Positions 25,581 through 34,672 are shown, numbered from the stretch's first letter. The stretch is DNA of 60,786 bases from Hyphomicrobiales bacterium (GCA_017305715.1 JAFKKG010000030.1:67728-128513), one strand, 5' to 3'. Notes: generated from the letters alone by a model not told the origin. Program-made: numbers and translations.

Positions 25581-26600
25581 ATGACAAACCCGGGGAAGCG
25601 CGTTGTGGCCGAGGCCATCGATATCCATACCCATTTCGTTCCCGGCAGCATTCCGCAAGCGGCGGGGCGAAATCCGCTCTGGCCTTCGATCGAGCGCAAA
25701 GGTGCCGATGGGGCTGCGGTCATGGTCGGCGGCAAGGTGTTCCGCGTCATCGATTCCCGCAGCTGGGATGCTCAGCGCCGCATCGATGACATGTCGGCTG
25801 ACGATGTCGACATTCAGGTGATATCGCCGATGCCGGAGCTGTTGTCGCACTGGTTTCCGGCGGCGGACGCCGACGCGCTGTGCCGGCATGTCAATCAAGG
25901 GATTGCCCAACTCTGTCGTGCCAATCCCCGGAAATTCATCGGCGTCGGGATGGCGCCGATGCAGGATGCGAGCCTCGCCATCGAGCGGCTGGACGAAATC
26001 AAGTCGCTCGGCCTGCGCGGCATCGAAATTGGCAGCCACATCAACGGAATTGCGCTCGGCGATGTCAGGCTGCACGACATCTATGCCGCCGCTGAACAGG
26101 CCGGACTGATGGTGATGGTCCATCCGCTGCATCCGCTCGGTCTCGACCGGATGGGTGGCCGGCCTGAACTGGCGGCGGTTGCGGCATTTCCGCTCGAAAC
26201 CGCCTATGCCGCGGTATCGCTGATGACCAACGGCGTAACCGAGCGTTTTCCGAAACTGCGGTTTCTGCTGAGCCATGGTGGTGGCGCGTTGCCCTGGATC
26301 CTGCCGCGGCTGCGGCATGCCCGGACGGTCGGACCGCCTTTGGATAGCCTGTTTCCGCGCGATCCCGGCGAGATGGCGAAGTCGTTCTATTACGACACCA
26401 TCCTCTATGACGATGTCGCGCTGGACTATCTGGTGACCAAGGTCGGCGCGGACCGCGTCGTGGCGGGATCGGATTACCCGTTCACGATCAAGCAGGATCG
26501 GCCTGCGGCGTTTGCCGAGCAGGCGCTGAATCTTACGCGCGAGGCGTTTACGAGCAATGCGATGGGATTATTGGGTCTCAACGCCGGGGCGCCGGCCTGA
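25581..26600 (+). CDS. Amidohydrolase-2 family hydrolase/decarboxylase (ACMSD-like)
   Basis: This TIM-barrel metalloenzyme of 339 residues has the HxH pair His15 and His17 (DIHTHF), MVHPLHP near residue 178, LSHGGG near 230 and GSDYPF near 297, the usual metal and acid-base positions of the ACMSD group. Such enzymes decarboxylate or hydrolyse ring-cleavage products, so a role just after the extradiol step of the adjacent operon is plausible. An upstream in-frame GTG at 25557 is an alternative start. Confidence 0.88.
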   Translation: MTNPGKRVVAEAIDIHTHFVPGSIPQAAGRNPLWPSIERKGADGAAVMVGGKVFRVIDSRSWDAQRRIDDMSADDVDIQVISPMPELLSHWFPAADADALCRHVNQGIAQLCRANPRKFIGVGMAPMQDASLAIERLDEIKSLGLRGIEIGSHINGIALGDVRLHDIYAAAEQAGLMVMVHPLHPLGLDRMGGRPELAAVAAFPLETAYAAVSLMTNGVTERFPKLRFLLSHGGGALPWILPRLRHARTVGPPLDSLFPRDPGEMAKSFYYDTILYDDVALDYLVTKVGADRVVAGSDYPFTIKQDRPAAFAEQALNLTREAFTSNAMGLLGLNAGAPA

Positions 26601-26707
26601 AGTGGCGCTGAAACAAGGAGGTTGCCCTGGGTATCTGCTATTCCTACCGTCAGTTCTGTTCGCTCGGGCTTCTTCCGCCGCGAACGCCGGCAAGGCCGGA
26701 CCCGCAG

Positions 26708-27106
26708 GTGCCGCGCGACCGCGCGTTGGGGCCCAGCATGCACGGCACCATCGGTGCATTCTATTTCTATGCGGAAGGCTCGCGCGACGATCCCGCGTTC
26801 GGCTTTTGCAACATCGAGGTTTCGGTCCAGGCGACAGCTGCCGGCAAGGTGCGGCTCGAGCTTTATTGCATCGCGGACGGCTACCAGAGCGCGCGCGGTG
26901 TCGGCGCCAGGCATCCGCTCAAGATCGCGGTGGTGGCCGGGGATCAGGCGCTCGCCGTGGCCTCCTGGCATTTCGCCGACGTGATCTGCGGCCATGCCGA
27001 TCCCATGAGCTTCGCAACCGATCTTGATATTGCGGCTGCCTTGTTCGCGCAGATCGACCGGATCGAATTGCAGGCAACCGAAGGCGAGTCCAGGCCGTGC
27101 CATTAG
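26708..27106 (+). CDS. Hypothetical protein, start uncertain
   Basis: This open frame (132 residues from the GTG at 26708) has natural composition, with predicted beta-rich text such as GTIGAFYFYAEG and KVRLELYCIADGY. No family is recognised. The reading frame stays open back to 26612, and a strong GGAGG site lies just before an in-frame CTG at 26627, which would give 159 residues. It follows the amidohydrolase and probably belongs to the same transcript. Confidence 0.55.
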   Translation: MPRDRALGPSMHGTIGAFYFYAEGSRDDPAFGFCNIEVSVQATAAGKVRLELYCIADGYQSARGVGARHPLKIAVVAGDQALAVASWHFADVICGHADPMSFATDLDIAAALFAQIDRIELQATEGESRPCH

Positions 27107-27180
27107 AAGGGTAGGCGGCAGAAGGGCAAGCGTGCCCGGGCGCGCCGGGCCCGCCCTGCGACAAAAGAAACAGGCTGGCT

Positions 27181-27216
27181 TGCTTGTAAATACAAAAATG
27201 GTTTGCTAGTGTACCA
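27181..27216. promoter_or_regulatory. Composite promoter region: TTGTAAATACAA palindrome and MarR-type half-site
   Basis: TTGTA-AA-TACAA (27184-27195) is a perfect dyad sharing TGCTTGTAAA with 25520-25529. Directly beyond it TGGTTT-GCTAGT-GTACCA (27199-27216) has the conserved right half of the region C dyad. This gap of 154 bases precedes the binding-protein gene at 27261 and could receive both regulators. Confidence 0.45.
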
Positions 27217-27260
27217 TTTGAATTGAGATCCGCCAAGCGGGCAGAAACGGGGAGGGAAGC

Positions 27261-28478
27261 ATGATCCGGAAGTTTGGGTTGGCGATTGCGGTTGCCGTGA
27301 TGGCCGTTGCAACGGCCGGCGATCTATCGGCCGCCGAGAAAAAATACGGACCGGGGGTCACCGACACCGAGATCAAGCTCGGCCAGACGGTCCCCTATAG
27401 CGGGCCGGCATCGGCGTTTTCGAGCTACGGCCGCGTGATGACTGGCTACTTCAAGATGATCAACGAAGCCGGCGGGATCAACGGCCGCAAGGTCAATTTG
27501 ATCTCGCTCGACAATGCCTTCAGTCCACCGAAGGCGATCGAGCAGACCCGGAAACTGGTCGAGGATGACGGCGTGCTGGCCGATGTCGGTACCGTCGGCA
27601 CCACGCCCAATGTCGCGATCCAGAAATATCTGAACGGCGCGAAGGTGCCGCACGTCTTCGTCTCTGCCGGGGGCCGGCGTTTCGCCGACCCGCAGAACTT
27701 CCCCTGGACCGTGCCGATGTATCCGGGCTTCGAAATGGAAGGGAAAACCTTCGGGCAGTACATCCTGAAGCACAAGCCGGCCGCCAAGGTCGGCGTGCTC
27801 TATCAGAACGACGACTATGGCAAGGACTTCCTGACCGGGCTGAAGGCCGCACTCGGGGACAAGGCGAAAATCGTGGCCGAAGTCGCCTATGAAATCACCG
27901 AGCCGACCATCGACTCGCAGATCGTCCGGCTGAAGGATTCCGGTGCTGACACGCTACTGTATTTCTCGACGCCGAAATTCACCGCGCAAGGGCTGCGCAA
28001 GGTGAAGGAGACGGGCTGGACGCCGCTGCAATTCCTCGCCAGCCCGACCAATTCGGTCAAGACGGTGCTGGAGCCGGCCGGTTTCGATAACGCACAGGGC
28101 ATCATCACCACGCAATTCACCAAGCAGGCCGGCGACCCGGCCTGGGCCAGCGACCCCGAAGTGACGGAATATGTGGAATTCATGAAGAAGTGGGTGCCGA
28201 ACGACAACCCCGGCGATTTCGTCGCCCTCTCGGGCTACATCAACGTTCAGGCCATTGCCCAGGCGCTCGCAAAGTGCGGCGACGACCTGACGCGGGAAAG
28301 TCTCCTCAAGCAGGCCACCAGCATGAAGGGCGCGCGCTTCAAGATGATGCTGCCGGGCGTTCAGCTCAACACCACGCCGCAGGACTATACGCCCTATCAG
28401 TCGTTGCGCATGGCGAAGTTCGAGGGGGCGTCGTGGAAGCTGATCGACGAAGCCGCAACGTCAGCATCGGCAAAGTAG
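27261..28478 (+). CDS. Orphan Liv-type substrate-binding protein (Peripla_BP_6)
   Basis: This periplasmic receptor of 405 residues has a signal peptide of about 24 residues (ending LSAAEKK) and family text TEIKLGQTVPYSGPASAF and INEAGGINGRKV. No Liv permease or ATPase genes lie next to it, so it must use transport machinery encoded elsewhere, possibly the importer at 9852-14235. It is closely related to the receptor at 31737-32954. A GGGGAGGG site precedes the ATG. Confidence 0.92.
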   Translation: MIRKFGLAIAVAVMAVATAGDLSAAEKKYGPGVTDTEIKLGQTVPYSGPASAFSSYGRVMTGYFKMINEAGGINGRKVNLISLDNAFSPPKAIEQTRKLVEDDGVLADVGTVGTTPNVAIQKYLNGAKVPHVFVSAGGRRFADPQNFPWTVPMYPGFEMEGKTFGQYILKHKPAAKVGVLYQNDDYGKDFLTGLKAALGDKAKIVAEVAYEITEPTIDSQIVRLKDSGADTLLYFSTPKFTAQGLRKVKETGWTPLQFLASPTNSVKTVLEPAGFDNAQGIITTQFTKQAGDPAWASDPEVTEYVEFMKKWVPNDNPGDFVALSGYINVQAIAQALAKCGDDLTRESLLKQATSMKGARFKMMLPGVQLNTTPQDYTPYQSLRMAKFEGASWKLIDEAATSASAK

Positions 28479-28518
28479 CGGCAATTCACTTGGGATGGCG
28501 GTCGGCAGGTCCCGGCCG

Positions 28519-29529
28519 TCACCCGATGCGGATCAGTCGCTTGCCGGTATTCTCGCCACGATAGAGCGTGGCGATTGCGCCCGGTGCATGCTCGATACCT
28601 TCGAGAATGTCTTCGGAATAGCATAGCCGTCCCTCGCGCAGCCACTGGGCCAGTCGCGCGATGGCCTCCTCGAACCGGGGCGCGTAGTCGAAGATGACGA
28701 AGCCCTGCATACGGGCGCGCTTGACCAGCAAATGACGCTCGGCGCGGGGGCCGCTCGGCCAGGGATTCCAGCTCGAGACCGAAGCGGTTCCACAGATCAC
28801 CACGCGCGCGCCGACGGCGAGATGGCGAAGGACCACGTCGCTGATGGCGCCGCCGGTGTTGTCGAAATAGAGGTCGATGCCTTTGGGGCAGGCCGCCACA
28901 AGGGCCGCCTCGATATCCCCGCTCTTGTAGTCGATCGCCGCGTCATAGCCGAACTGCTCGCGGCATTGCGCGACCTTTGCTGGTCCGCCGGCAATGCCGA
29001 CCGTCCGGCACCCGGCGATCTTGGCGATCTGCCCAACGGCGGAGCCCACCGCGCCAGCCGCGGTCGAGACGACGACCGTATCGCCGGGGCGCGGCTGGCC
29101 GACGTCCAGTAGGCCGAAATAGGCCGTCACGCCGTTGATGCCGGTCACGCCGAGCGACAGCGAAAGGGGCAGGTCGTCTTCGCGGACCTTTCTCGTGACC
29201 GCACCGGGGCCAACGACGGCGAATTCCTGCCACCCGAACATGCCCATCACCCTGTCGCCCGGTTTGAAGTCCGGATGCGTCGACTGCAGCACCTCGCCGG
29301 CGGCGAACGAGCGCATTACGTCGCCGATACGCACCGGCTCCGAATAATTGGCGACACTGCTCACCCAGCCACGCATCGCAGGCTCGACCGAGAGATAGAT
29401 ATTTTGCACCAGGATCTGCCCGTCCCGCAGATCGGGAACGTCCGATACGATGATCTCGAAATTGTCGGCCTGAGGAATATCGGCGGGGCGGGATTTCAGG
29501 ATGACCTGACGGTTGCGGTTGTTCTTCAT
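28519..29529 (-). CDS. NADP-dependent medium-chain reductase (PTGR/CurA-like MDR family)
   Basis: This zinc-free MDR protein of 336 residues reduces activated C=C bonds such as those of enones or enoyl-CoA-like compounds. Evidence is the opening QVILKSRPADIPQ-type text, the internal GVTGINGVTAYFGLL and VVVSTAAGAVGSAVGQIAK segment (cofactor loop AAGAVG), and the absence of zinc-binding cysteines. The ATG at 29529 follows AGGAG. It is divergent from the Bug-type binding protein across a regulon dyad. Confidence 0.9.
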   Translation of the reverse strand: MKNNRNRQVILKSRPADIPQADNFEIIVSDVPDLRDGQILVQNIYLSVEPAMRGWVSSVANYSEPVRIGDVMRSFAAGEVLQSTHPDFKPGDRVMGMFGWQEFAVVGPGAVTRKVREDDLPLSLSLGVTGINGVTAYFGLLDVGQPRPGDTVVVSTAAGAVGSAVGQIAKIAGCRTVGIAGGPAKVAQCREQFGYDAAIDYKSGDIEAALVAACPKGIDLYFDNTGGAISDVVLRHLAVGARVVICGTASVSSWNPWPSGPRAERHLLVKRARMQGFVIFDYAPRFEEAIARLAQWLREGRLCYSEDILEGIEHAPGAIATLYRGENTGKRLIRIG

Positions 29530-29625
29530 GGCCAACGGCTCCTGTTGGGCGGGTACGCGGTGCGCGCGAAGCGATGGACGGACCGGGACCGGATCCACCG
29601 ATCCACTTGCATTGGTCACCAAAGA

Positions 29626-29643
29626 TAGTACGTATGTGTACGA
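29626..29643. promoter_or_regulatory. Region C regulon dyad (TAGTAC-N6-GTACGA)
   Basis: TAGTAC (29626-29631), six bases, GTACGA (29638-29643): 11 of 12 arm positions fit the consensus TAGTAC-N6-GTACTA. It lies between the divergent reductase (29529) and Bug receptor (29732) genes. Confidence 0.65.
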
Positions 29644-29731
29644 TATCGGGCAAGGCCATTATCGGGACCATGACGCCTGAGGCCGATCCGGGAAGGTGAG
29701 GCCGCCCGATAGCCAAGGAGGGGAGACCGGA

Positions 29732-30703
29732 GTGAGGACCAATTTTGCGAGGGAGGTCGCCGCCGTCCTGTTTCTCCTGGCGGCTTGCTGTCCGGCGGGG
29801 TCTGCGGAACCTTATCCTTCGCAGCGCATCACCCTGATCGTGCCATTTCCGCCCGGCAGCGCTACCGACGGCGTGACGCGGCATCTGGCCGAAAGCATTC
29901 GTGCCGCGATCAACGCCACCATCGTGGTCGAGAACAAGCCGGGCGCGGACGGCAATCTTGCCGCACTCGCAGTGCTGAAAGCGGAGCCCGACGGTTACAC
30001 CGCCTTTGTGACCACGAATTCGACGCAAGCCGCGAACATCAGCCTGTTCAATTCGCTGCCCTACGATCCCAAGGCGGATTTCGCGCCGGTCGCAGGAATC
30101 ATGACGATACCGATGATGCTGACGGTGAGGTCGGACTTTCCGGCCAGGACCGTTGCGGAATTCGTCGCGCTGGCAAAGCAGCGCGAAAAAGCCCTGTCAT
30201 TCGGCAGCGGCAACACATCGAGCAGGGGCGCGGCCGAACTGTTCAGATATCGCCAGGCAATCGAGATGCAGCACGTGCCCTATCGCGGCATGCCGCAGGC
30301 TTTGACGGACGTATTGGCCGGGCAGATCGATTGCGTCTTCGCGGATACTTCGAGCGCCCAGGGGCTGCTTCAGGACGGCAAGCTGCGGGCGCTGGCGGTA
30401 ACGAGTGCGAAGAGAGTCGAGACGATGCCGGATGTTCCGACCATCGCGGAAAGCGGATTGCCCGGTTATGAATTGAGCGCCTGGGTCGGGGTCTACGTGC
30501 GCGCAAAAACCCCACCCGAAATTATCGCGAGACTCAACGCTCTGATCACCAGCTTCGTCAACAATGCCGAAACGAAGAAATATCTGGCGACGATCGGTGC
30601 TGCACCGTTCCCCTCGACGCCGCAGGAACTTGCAGCGTTCCAGGACGCCGACAGCAGGCGCTGGGCCGAGATCGTCGCAACCGCCAAGATCGAAAAGAAG
30701 TGA
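29732..30703 (+). CDS. Orphan Bug-family periplasmic receptor (tripartite tricarboxylate transporter type)
   Basis: This secreted solute-binding protein of 323 residues has a signal peptide (LFLLAACCPAGSA) and the Bug signatures ITLIVPFPPGSATDG, VVENKPGADGN and PVAGIMTIPMMLTV. Such receptors bind carboxylates for TctAB-type carriers, but no TctA/TctB genes are near. The GTG at 29732 is preceded by AAGGAGG. The context suggests that it captures a substrate acid or product acid of the surrounding CoA pathway. Confidence 0.9.
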   Translation: MRTNFAREVAAVLFLLAACCPAGSAEPYPSQRITLIVPFPPGSATDGVTRHLAESIRAAINATIVVENKPGADGNLAALAVLKAEPDGYTAFVTTNSTQAANISLFNSLPYDPKADFAPVAGIMTIPMMLTVRSDFPARTVAEFVALAKQREKALSFGSGNTSSRGAAELFRYRQAIEMQHVPYRGMPQALTDVLAGQIDCVFADTSSAQGLLQDGKLRALAVTSAKRVETMPDVPTIAESGLPGYELSAWVGVYVRAKTPPEIIARLNALITSFVNNAETKKYLATIGAAPFPSTPQELAAFQDADSRRWAEIVATAKIEKK

Positions 30704-30710
30704 GCGGCGG

Positions 30711-31565
30711 TTAGCTTGCGAAGACCGCGCTGCCGCGGTCGAGGACGACGAGATCGCGCTCAACGACGCGCGAACGGAAGCGAATTTCGCTGCCCGCGCC
30801 GAAAAATTCTGTCTTGATCGTTTCACCGGGGTAGACTGGGCGGCTGAAGCGGACGGACAAGGATTTAAGCCGCTCGGGCGCCCCTTTGGCGAATGTGGTC
30901 AATAGCGCCCGCGTGGCGACGCCGAAGGTGCACAGGCCGTGGAGGATCGGTGCTTCAAAGCCGGCCTTGGCGGCCGCTTTGGGATCGGCATGAATCGGAT
31001 TGTAATCGCCGCTGAGCCGGTAGATCAGCGCGCTTTGCGCCAGCGTCGCGATCTCACAGGTCGAGGAGGGCGCTTGCTCGGGGACCGGTTGGGGAGCTTC
31101 GGGAACCTCGCCGAAACTGCCGCAGCCGCCATCGCCGCGCATGAACAGCACGCTGCGGACGGTCGCGAGCAACTGGCCCGACGATGTGTCACGCAACTTC
31201 TTGACTTGATGCAGGATGGCGCCTTTTCCCGCGCCCTTGTCTTCGACCGCGACGATTTCATAGCTACCGACGACGGTACCCTCCGGCGGCAGCGGGTTGT
31301 GTATTTCAAAACTCTGTTCGCCATGCAGCATCTTCAACCAGTCGATACCGAAATCCGGGTTCCTCACCCACATGCCGGGGTGGGCGAGAACGCAGCACAT
31401 CGACGGCACCGCGCGAAGGTCATCTTCGTAGACGAAGGCCAACTGGGTGGGATCGGTCGGTTCCGAGCCGTAGCCCAACCCCAGCGCGTAAAGCATCGAG
31501 TCCTTTCGGGAATAGGTGTGGGTGACGGCTTCGAAACGAAAATTGCTGATAGCGTCGAGATTCAA
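30711..31565 (-). CDS. MaoC-type 2-enoyl-CoA hydratase, double hot-dog
   Basis: This protein of 284 residues has an N-terminal degenerate hot-dog half and a C-terminal half with the hydratase-2 motif: Asp187 and His192 in YRLSGDYNPIHADP, followed by ILHGLCTFG. It should hydrate an enoyl-CoA to the 3R-hydroxyacyl-CoA, as in the peroxisomal multifunctional enzyme 2. The start is a TTG at 31565 after GAGAGGGG. It is divergent from the receptor gene at 31737, with a well-conserved regulon dyad between them, and converges on the Bug gene. Confidence 0.9.
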   Translation of the reverse strand: MNLDAISNFRFEAVTHTYSRKDSMLYALGLGYGSEPTDPTQLAFVYEDDLRAVPSMCCVLAHPGMWVRNPDFGIDWLKMLHGEQSFEIHNPLPPEGTVVGSYEIVAVEDKGAGKGAILHQVKKLRDTSSGQLLATVRSVLFMRGDGGCGSFGEVPEAPQPVPEQAPSSTCEIATLAQSALIYRLSGDYNPIHADPKAAAKAGFEAPILHGLCTFGVATRALLTTFAKGAPERLKSLSVRFSRPVYPGETIKTEFFGAGSEIRFRSRVVERDLVVLDRGSAVFAS

Positions 31566-31634
31566 GGGCGACCCCTCTCATTTTTTCTGCACGGCTTTTC
31601 CGCAAGGCTTCCCGGCAATTTGACATGTCGCATA

Positions 31635-31652
31635 TAGTGCGCTTGTGTACTA
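31635..31652. promoter_or_regulatory. Region C regulon dyad (TAGTGC-N6-GTACTA)
   Basis: TAGTGC-GCTTGT-GTACTA, 11 of 12 arm positions match the consensus. It is located between the divergent MaoC and receptor genes. The spacer GCTTGT is identical to that of the site before marR (34512-34529). Confidence 0.7.
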
Positions 31653-31736
31653 TCTAAATGCAAGGGCCGGCAAACGAGGCGGCCCGCGGATACAGACGGC
31701 AAACCGACCGCGACATTGTAATGACGGGAGGAGATC

Positions 31737-32954
31737 ATGATCCTTGCGAGAGGCTTCGCCATCGCGGCAACGTTCCTTGCTCTCGCCGGTCAGGCGCCCG
31801 CCGGCGAAAAAAAATATGGCCCTGGCGTCACCGACAGCGAAATCAAGATCGGCAACACCTCTCCCTATAGCGGTCCGGCATCGGCTTTCAGCATGGTGGC
31901 GAAGGCGAGCGAAGCCTATGTGCGAAAGATCAACGCCGAGGGCGGCATCAATGGCCGCAAGATCAAATTTATTTCCTACGACGACGCCTACTCGCCGCCG
32001 AAGACCGTCGAACAGACGCGCAAGCTGGTTGAAAGCGATGAAGTCCTTTTCGTCTTCAACGCGCTGGGGACGGCGACGAATTCCGCGGTCCAGAAATATC
32101 TGAACGCCAAGAAGGTGCCGCAGCTGTTCGTCTCGAGCGGGGCGGCGAAGTGGAACGATCCGGTGAATTTTCCATGGACCATGGGATTCACCCCGAGTTA
32201 CCAGAACGAAGGCCGCACCTATGCAAAATTTCTTCTGAAGGAGAAGCCGGGAGCGAAGATAGCCATCTTGTTCCAGAACGACGATTTCGGAAAGGATTAC
32301 CTCAAGGGCATGAAGGAAGGCCTGGGTGACAAGGCCGCATCGATGATTGTCGCCGAGGAAGCCTTCGACGTTCTGGAGCCGAGTATCGATTCCCACATCG
32401 TTAAGCTGAAGGCGACCGGCGCCGACGTGCTGTTCGATGTGGCGACACCCAAATTTGCCGCACAGGCGATCAAGAAAGTAGCCGAACTCGGCTGGAAGCC
32501 GCTCCATCTGTTGAGCTACGTCTCGGCCTCGATCGGCAGCGTGATCAAGCCGGCCGGGTTCGAGAACGCGCAAGGCATCATCTCGGCGGCCTATTTCAAG
32601 GATCCCAACGATCCCAAATGGAAGGATGATCGCGGCCTCAAGGAGCTCAATGCCTTCCTCGACAAGTATTATCCCGAGGCCAATCGCAGCGATACCCTGA
32701 TCGTCAACGGATACAATACGGCCGAGTTGCTGGTCCACCTCCTCAAGCAATGCGGCGACGATCTCACGCGCGAGAATGTCATGAAACAGGCGGCCAGCCT
32801 GAGCAATGTCGAGCTCGGCATGTTGTTGCCCGGGATCAGGGCAAGTACCTCGCCAACTGATTTCGCGCCGGTCAAACAATGGCAGTTGATGCGCTTCGAG
32901 GGCGCCAACTGGCAATTGTTTGGCGACGTCATCAATGGGGAAACAAAGGACTAG
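31737..32954 (+). CDS. Second orphan Liv-type substrate-binding protein
   Basis: This receptor of 405 residues is the same length as the one at 27261-28478 and similar throughout (KKYGPGVTDSEIKIG, PYSGPASAFS, GGINGRK). The signal peptide ends near residue 22 (APAGEKK). It has no cognate permease nearby. Having two related but not identical receptors in one regulon suggests two related substrates, for example ring acids differing in one substituent. GGGAGGAG precedes the ATG, and the SDR gene follows 8 bases downstream. Confidence 0.92.
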   Translation: MILARGFAIAATFLALAGQAPAGEKKYGPGVTDSEIKIGNTSPYSGPASAFSMVAKASEAYVRKINAEGGINGRKIKFISYDDAYSPPKTVEQTRKLVESDEVLFVFNALGTATNSAVQKYLNAKKVPQLFVSSGAAKWNDPVNFPWTMGFTPSYQNEGRTYAKFLLKEKPGAKIAILFQNDDFGKDYLKGMKEGLGDKAASMIVAEEAFDVLEPSIDSHIVKLKATGADVLFDVATPKFAAQAIKKVAELGWKPLHLLSYVSASIGSVIKPAGFENAQGIISAAYFKDPNDPKWKDDRGLKELNAFLDKYYPEANRSDTLIVNGYNTAELLVHLLKQCGDDLTRENVMKQAASLSNVELGMLLPGIRASTSPTDFAPVKQWQLMRFEGANWQLFGDVINGETKD

Positions 32955-32962
32955 GAGTGCAA

Positions 32963-33865
32963 ATGGGACACCTGTGTGCCGGACGAGTGGCCATTGTGAC
33001 CGGGGCGGGCCGCGGCCTCGGCCGCGAATACGCGCTGATGCTGGCCGAGCAGGGGGCGAAGGTCGTCGTCAACGACCTCGGTGCTAGCGCGGCCGGCGAA
33101 GGCGCCGATCTGACGCCGGCCCAGTCCGTGGTCGAAGCGATCAAGAGCGCCGGTGGCGAAGCCATCGTGAACGGCAACGATGTCAGTGAGTGGGCCGGTG
33201 CGAAGGCGCTGGTCGACGAAGCTGTCGCGACATTCGGGCGCCTCGACGTGCTGATCAACAATGCCGGCATCCTGCGCGACCGCATGATGGTCAATATGAC
33301 CGAGCAGGAATGGGACAGTGTCATCAAGGTGCATCTGAAGGGAACGTTCGCGCCGTCGCATCATGCGGCACAATATTGGCGCCAGGAGGCCAAGCGGCGC
33401 GGCGCGCCGGTGAGCGCGCGGCTGATCAATACGTCTTCCGCCTCCGGCCTGTTCGGCAATGTCGGCCAGACCAATTACGGGGCAGCAAAGGCCGGCATTG
33501 CCGCCTTCACCATCATCAGCGCCACCGAGCTCAGGCAGTATGGAATAACCGTCAATGCCATTGCGCCGCGCGCGCAGACCCGGATGACGGAAGGATTGCG
33601 GGAGCGCACCGAGGAAGAGATCAAGCGGCGCAATCCGCGCTGGGTCGCGCCGATCGTCGTCTGGCTGGCCAGCGAGGAATCCCGCGACGTCACCGGCCGC
33701 GTGTTCGAAGCCGGCGATGGCATTCTCAAAGTGGCCGAAGGCTGGCATGCCGGGCCGGGGATCGAGCCGGTCGAGGATCCCAGCGAGTTGGGTCCAAAAA
33801 TTGCCGAGCTGATGAAGCAGGCCCGCCCCAATGCCGATATCTGGGGACGGGACATCGTGTCATAG
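32963..33865 (+). CDS. SDR, 3-hydroxyacyl-CoA dehydrogenase of HSD17B4 type
   Basis: This protein of 300 residues has TGAGRGLG near residues 13-20, NNAG at 99-102 and an intact Tyr172-x3-Lys176 (YGAAKAG). The opening and the VVNDLG segment are those of the dehydrogenase unit of peroxisomal multifunctional enzyme 2, which acts on 3R-hydroxyacyl-CoA. That stereochemistry fits the MaoC hydratase encoded divergently nearby, so the two may give consecutive steps. The ATG at 32963 follows AGGAG. Confidence 0.9.
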   Translation: MGHLCAGRVAIVTGAGRGLGREYALMLAEQGAKVVVNDLGASAAGEGADLTPAQSVVEAIKSAGGEAIVNGNDVSEWAGAKALVDEAVATFGRLDVLINNAGILRDRMMVNMTEQEWDSVIKVHLKGTFAPSHHAAQYWRQEAKRRGAPVSARLINTSSASGLFGNVGQTNYGAAKAGIAAFTIISATELRQYGITVNAIAPRAQTRMTEGLRERTEEEIKRRNPRWVAPIVVWLASEESRDVTGRVFEAGDGILKVAEGWHAGPGIEPVEDPSELGPKIAELMKQARPNADIWGRDIVS

Positions 33866-33928
33866 AGCGCCCCGGGCGGCATCGCCGGCGATCGAAGCGG
33901 TCCGCTCAGCAAGTAAAGAGGAGCGCGG

Positions 33929-34447
33929 CTACGCCGCCTTCCTGCTCTTGCGCGGTTTCGTCTTCTTGCTGACCTCTTCTTCGCTCTCGCTCGGCAGGGC
34001 GTTTCCGTCGGACATCGCCAGCAGATTGTGCTTCATCGCCAGCAATGCGTCCGACGCCGCCTCCAATGCCTCCCGGTCAATGCCGTGAGTCAACTGGGCA
34101 TTGAACTTGTCGGTTTCCTTGCGGAGTTTCTCCAGAAATCCGCGCGCCTGCTTGGTGACAAAGACGCGCTTGACGCGGCGGTCGACCGGGTCTGCCTGCC
34201 GAAGCACGAAGCCGGAAGACTCCAGACGGTCGATCAGCGCGCCGACGCCAACCTTGCCGACATCGAGTTCATTGGCGAGCTGGGTTTGCGGCAGTCCGTC
34301 TTTCCGCGAAATGAACGCCAGCACCCACCATTGCGACCGCGTGATGCCGAGCGGGGCGAGAGCGCGGTCGAACATCATCCGGCGTAGCCGGGAAACGTCG
34401 TGGATGAGATAGCCTAGTCGGAGATCCCAATCGGGCCGGTCGACCAT
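33929..34447 (-). CDS. MarR-family regulator, probable BadR-like regulator of region C
   Basis: This protein of 172 residues has a MarR winged helix (recognition text GLPQTQLANELDVGKVGVGALIDRL and the wing DPVDRRVKRVFVTKQ) and a basic, lysine-rich tail (KKTKPRKSRKAA). It is the only regulator gene inside the 27-52 kb catabolic block, and a copy of the block's dyad lies 65 bases before its start. In Rhodopseudomonas palustris a MarR protein, BadR, controls badH and badI, whose homologues are in this block, so an equivalent role is inferred. GAGGAC precedes the ATG. Confidence 0.9.
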   Translation of the reverse strand: MVDRPDWDLRLGYLIHDVSRLRRMMFDRALAPLGITRSQWWVLAFISRKDGLPQTQLANELDVGKVGVGALIDRLESSGFVLRQADPVDRRVKRVFVTKQARGFLEKLRKETDKFNAQLTHGIDREALEAASDALLAMKHNLLAMSDGNALPSESEEEVSKKTKPRKSRKAA

Positions 34448-34511
34448 GTCGTTTGTCCTCGTCAGAAGCGTGAAGCCGATTGCGTGTCCATCCCCGGCGA
34501 TTCAACTGATA

Positions 34512-34529
34512 TCATACACAAGCGTATTT
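34512..34529. promoter_or_regulatory. Region C dyad upstream of marR (autoregulatory site)
   Basis: On the minus strand it reads AAATAC-GCTTGT-GTATGA, sharing the core CGCTTGTGTA with 31635-31652. ATACACAAGCGTAT (34514-34527) is itself a near-perfect palindrome. It lies between marR and the divergent SDR gene, as expected for a MarR autoregulator. Confidence 0.6.
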
Positions 34530-34672
34530 TAAAAGGAACGGGCCGGTGACGAGCCCGGACGCGGCATCCTCGCGGGCGTGCATCCCCAGGAACTGGCTTT
34601 ATTTGCTTGGAATTGAGCCGGATCGCTCCCCCGGACATCGCCTCAGTGCCGCAGCGGTGCGATTTACAGATG

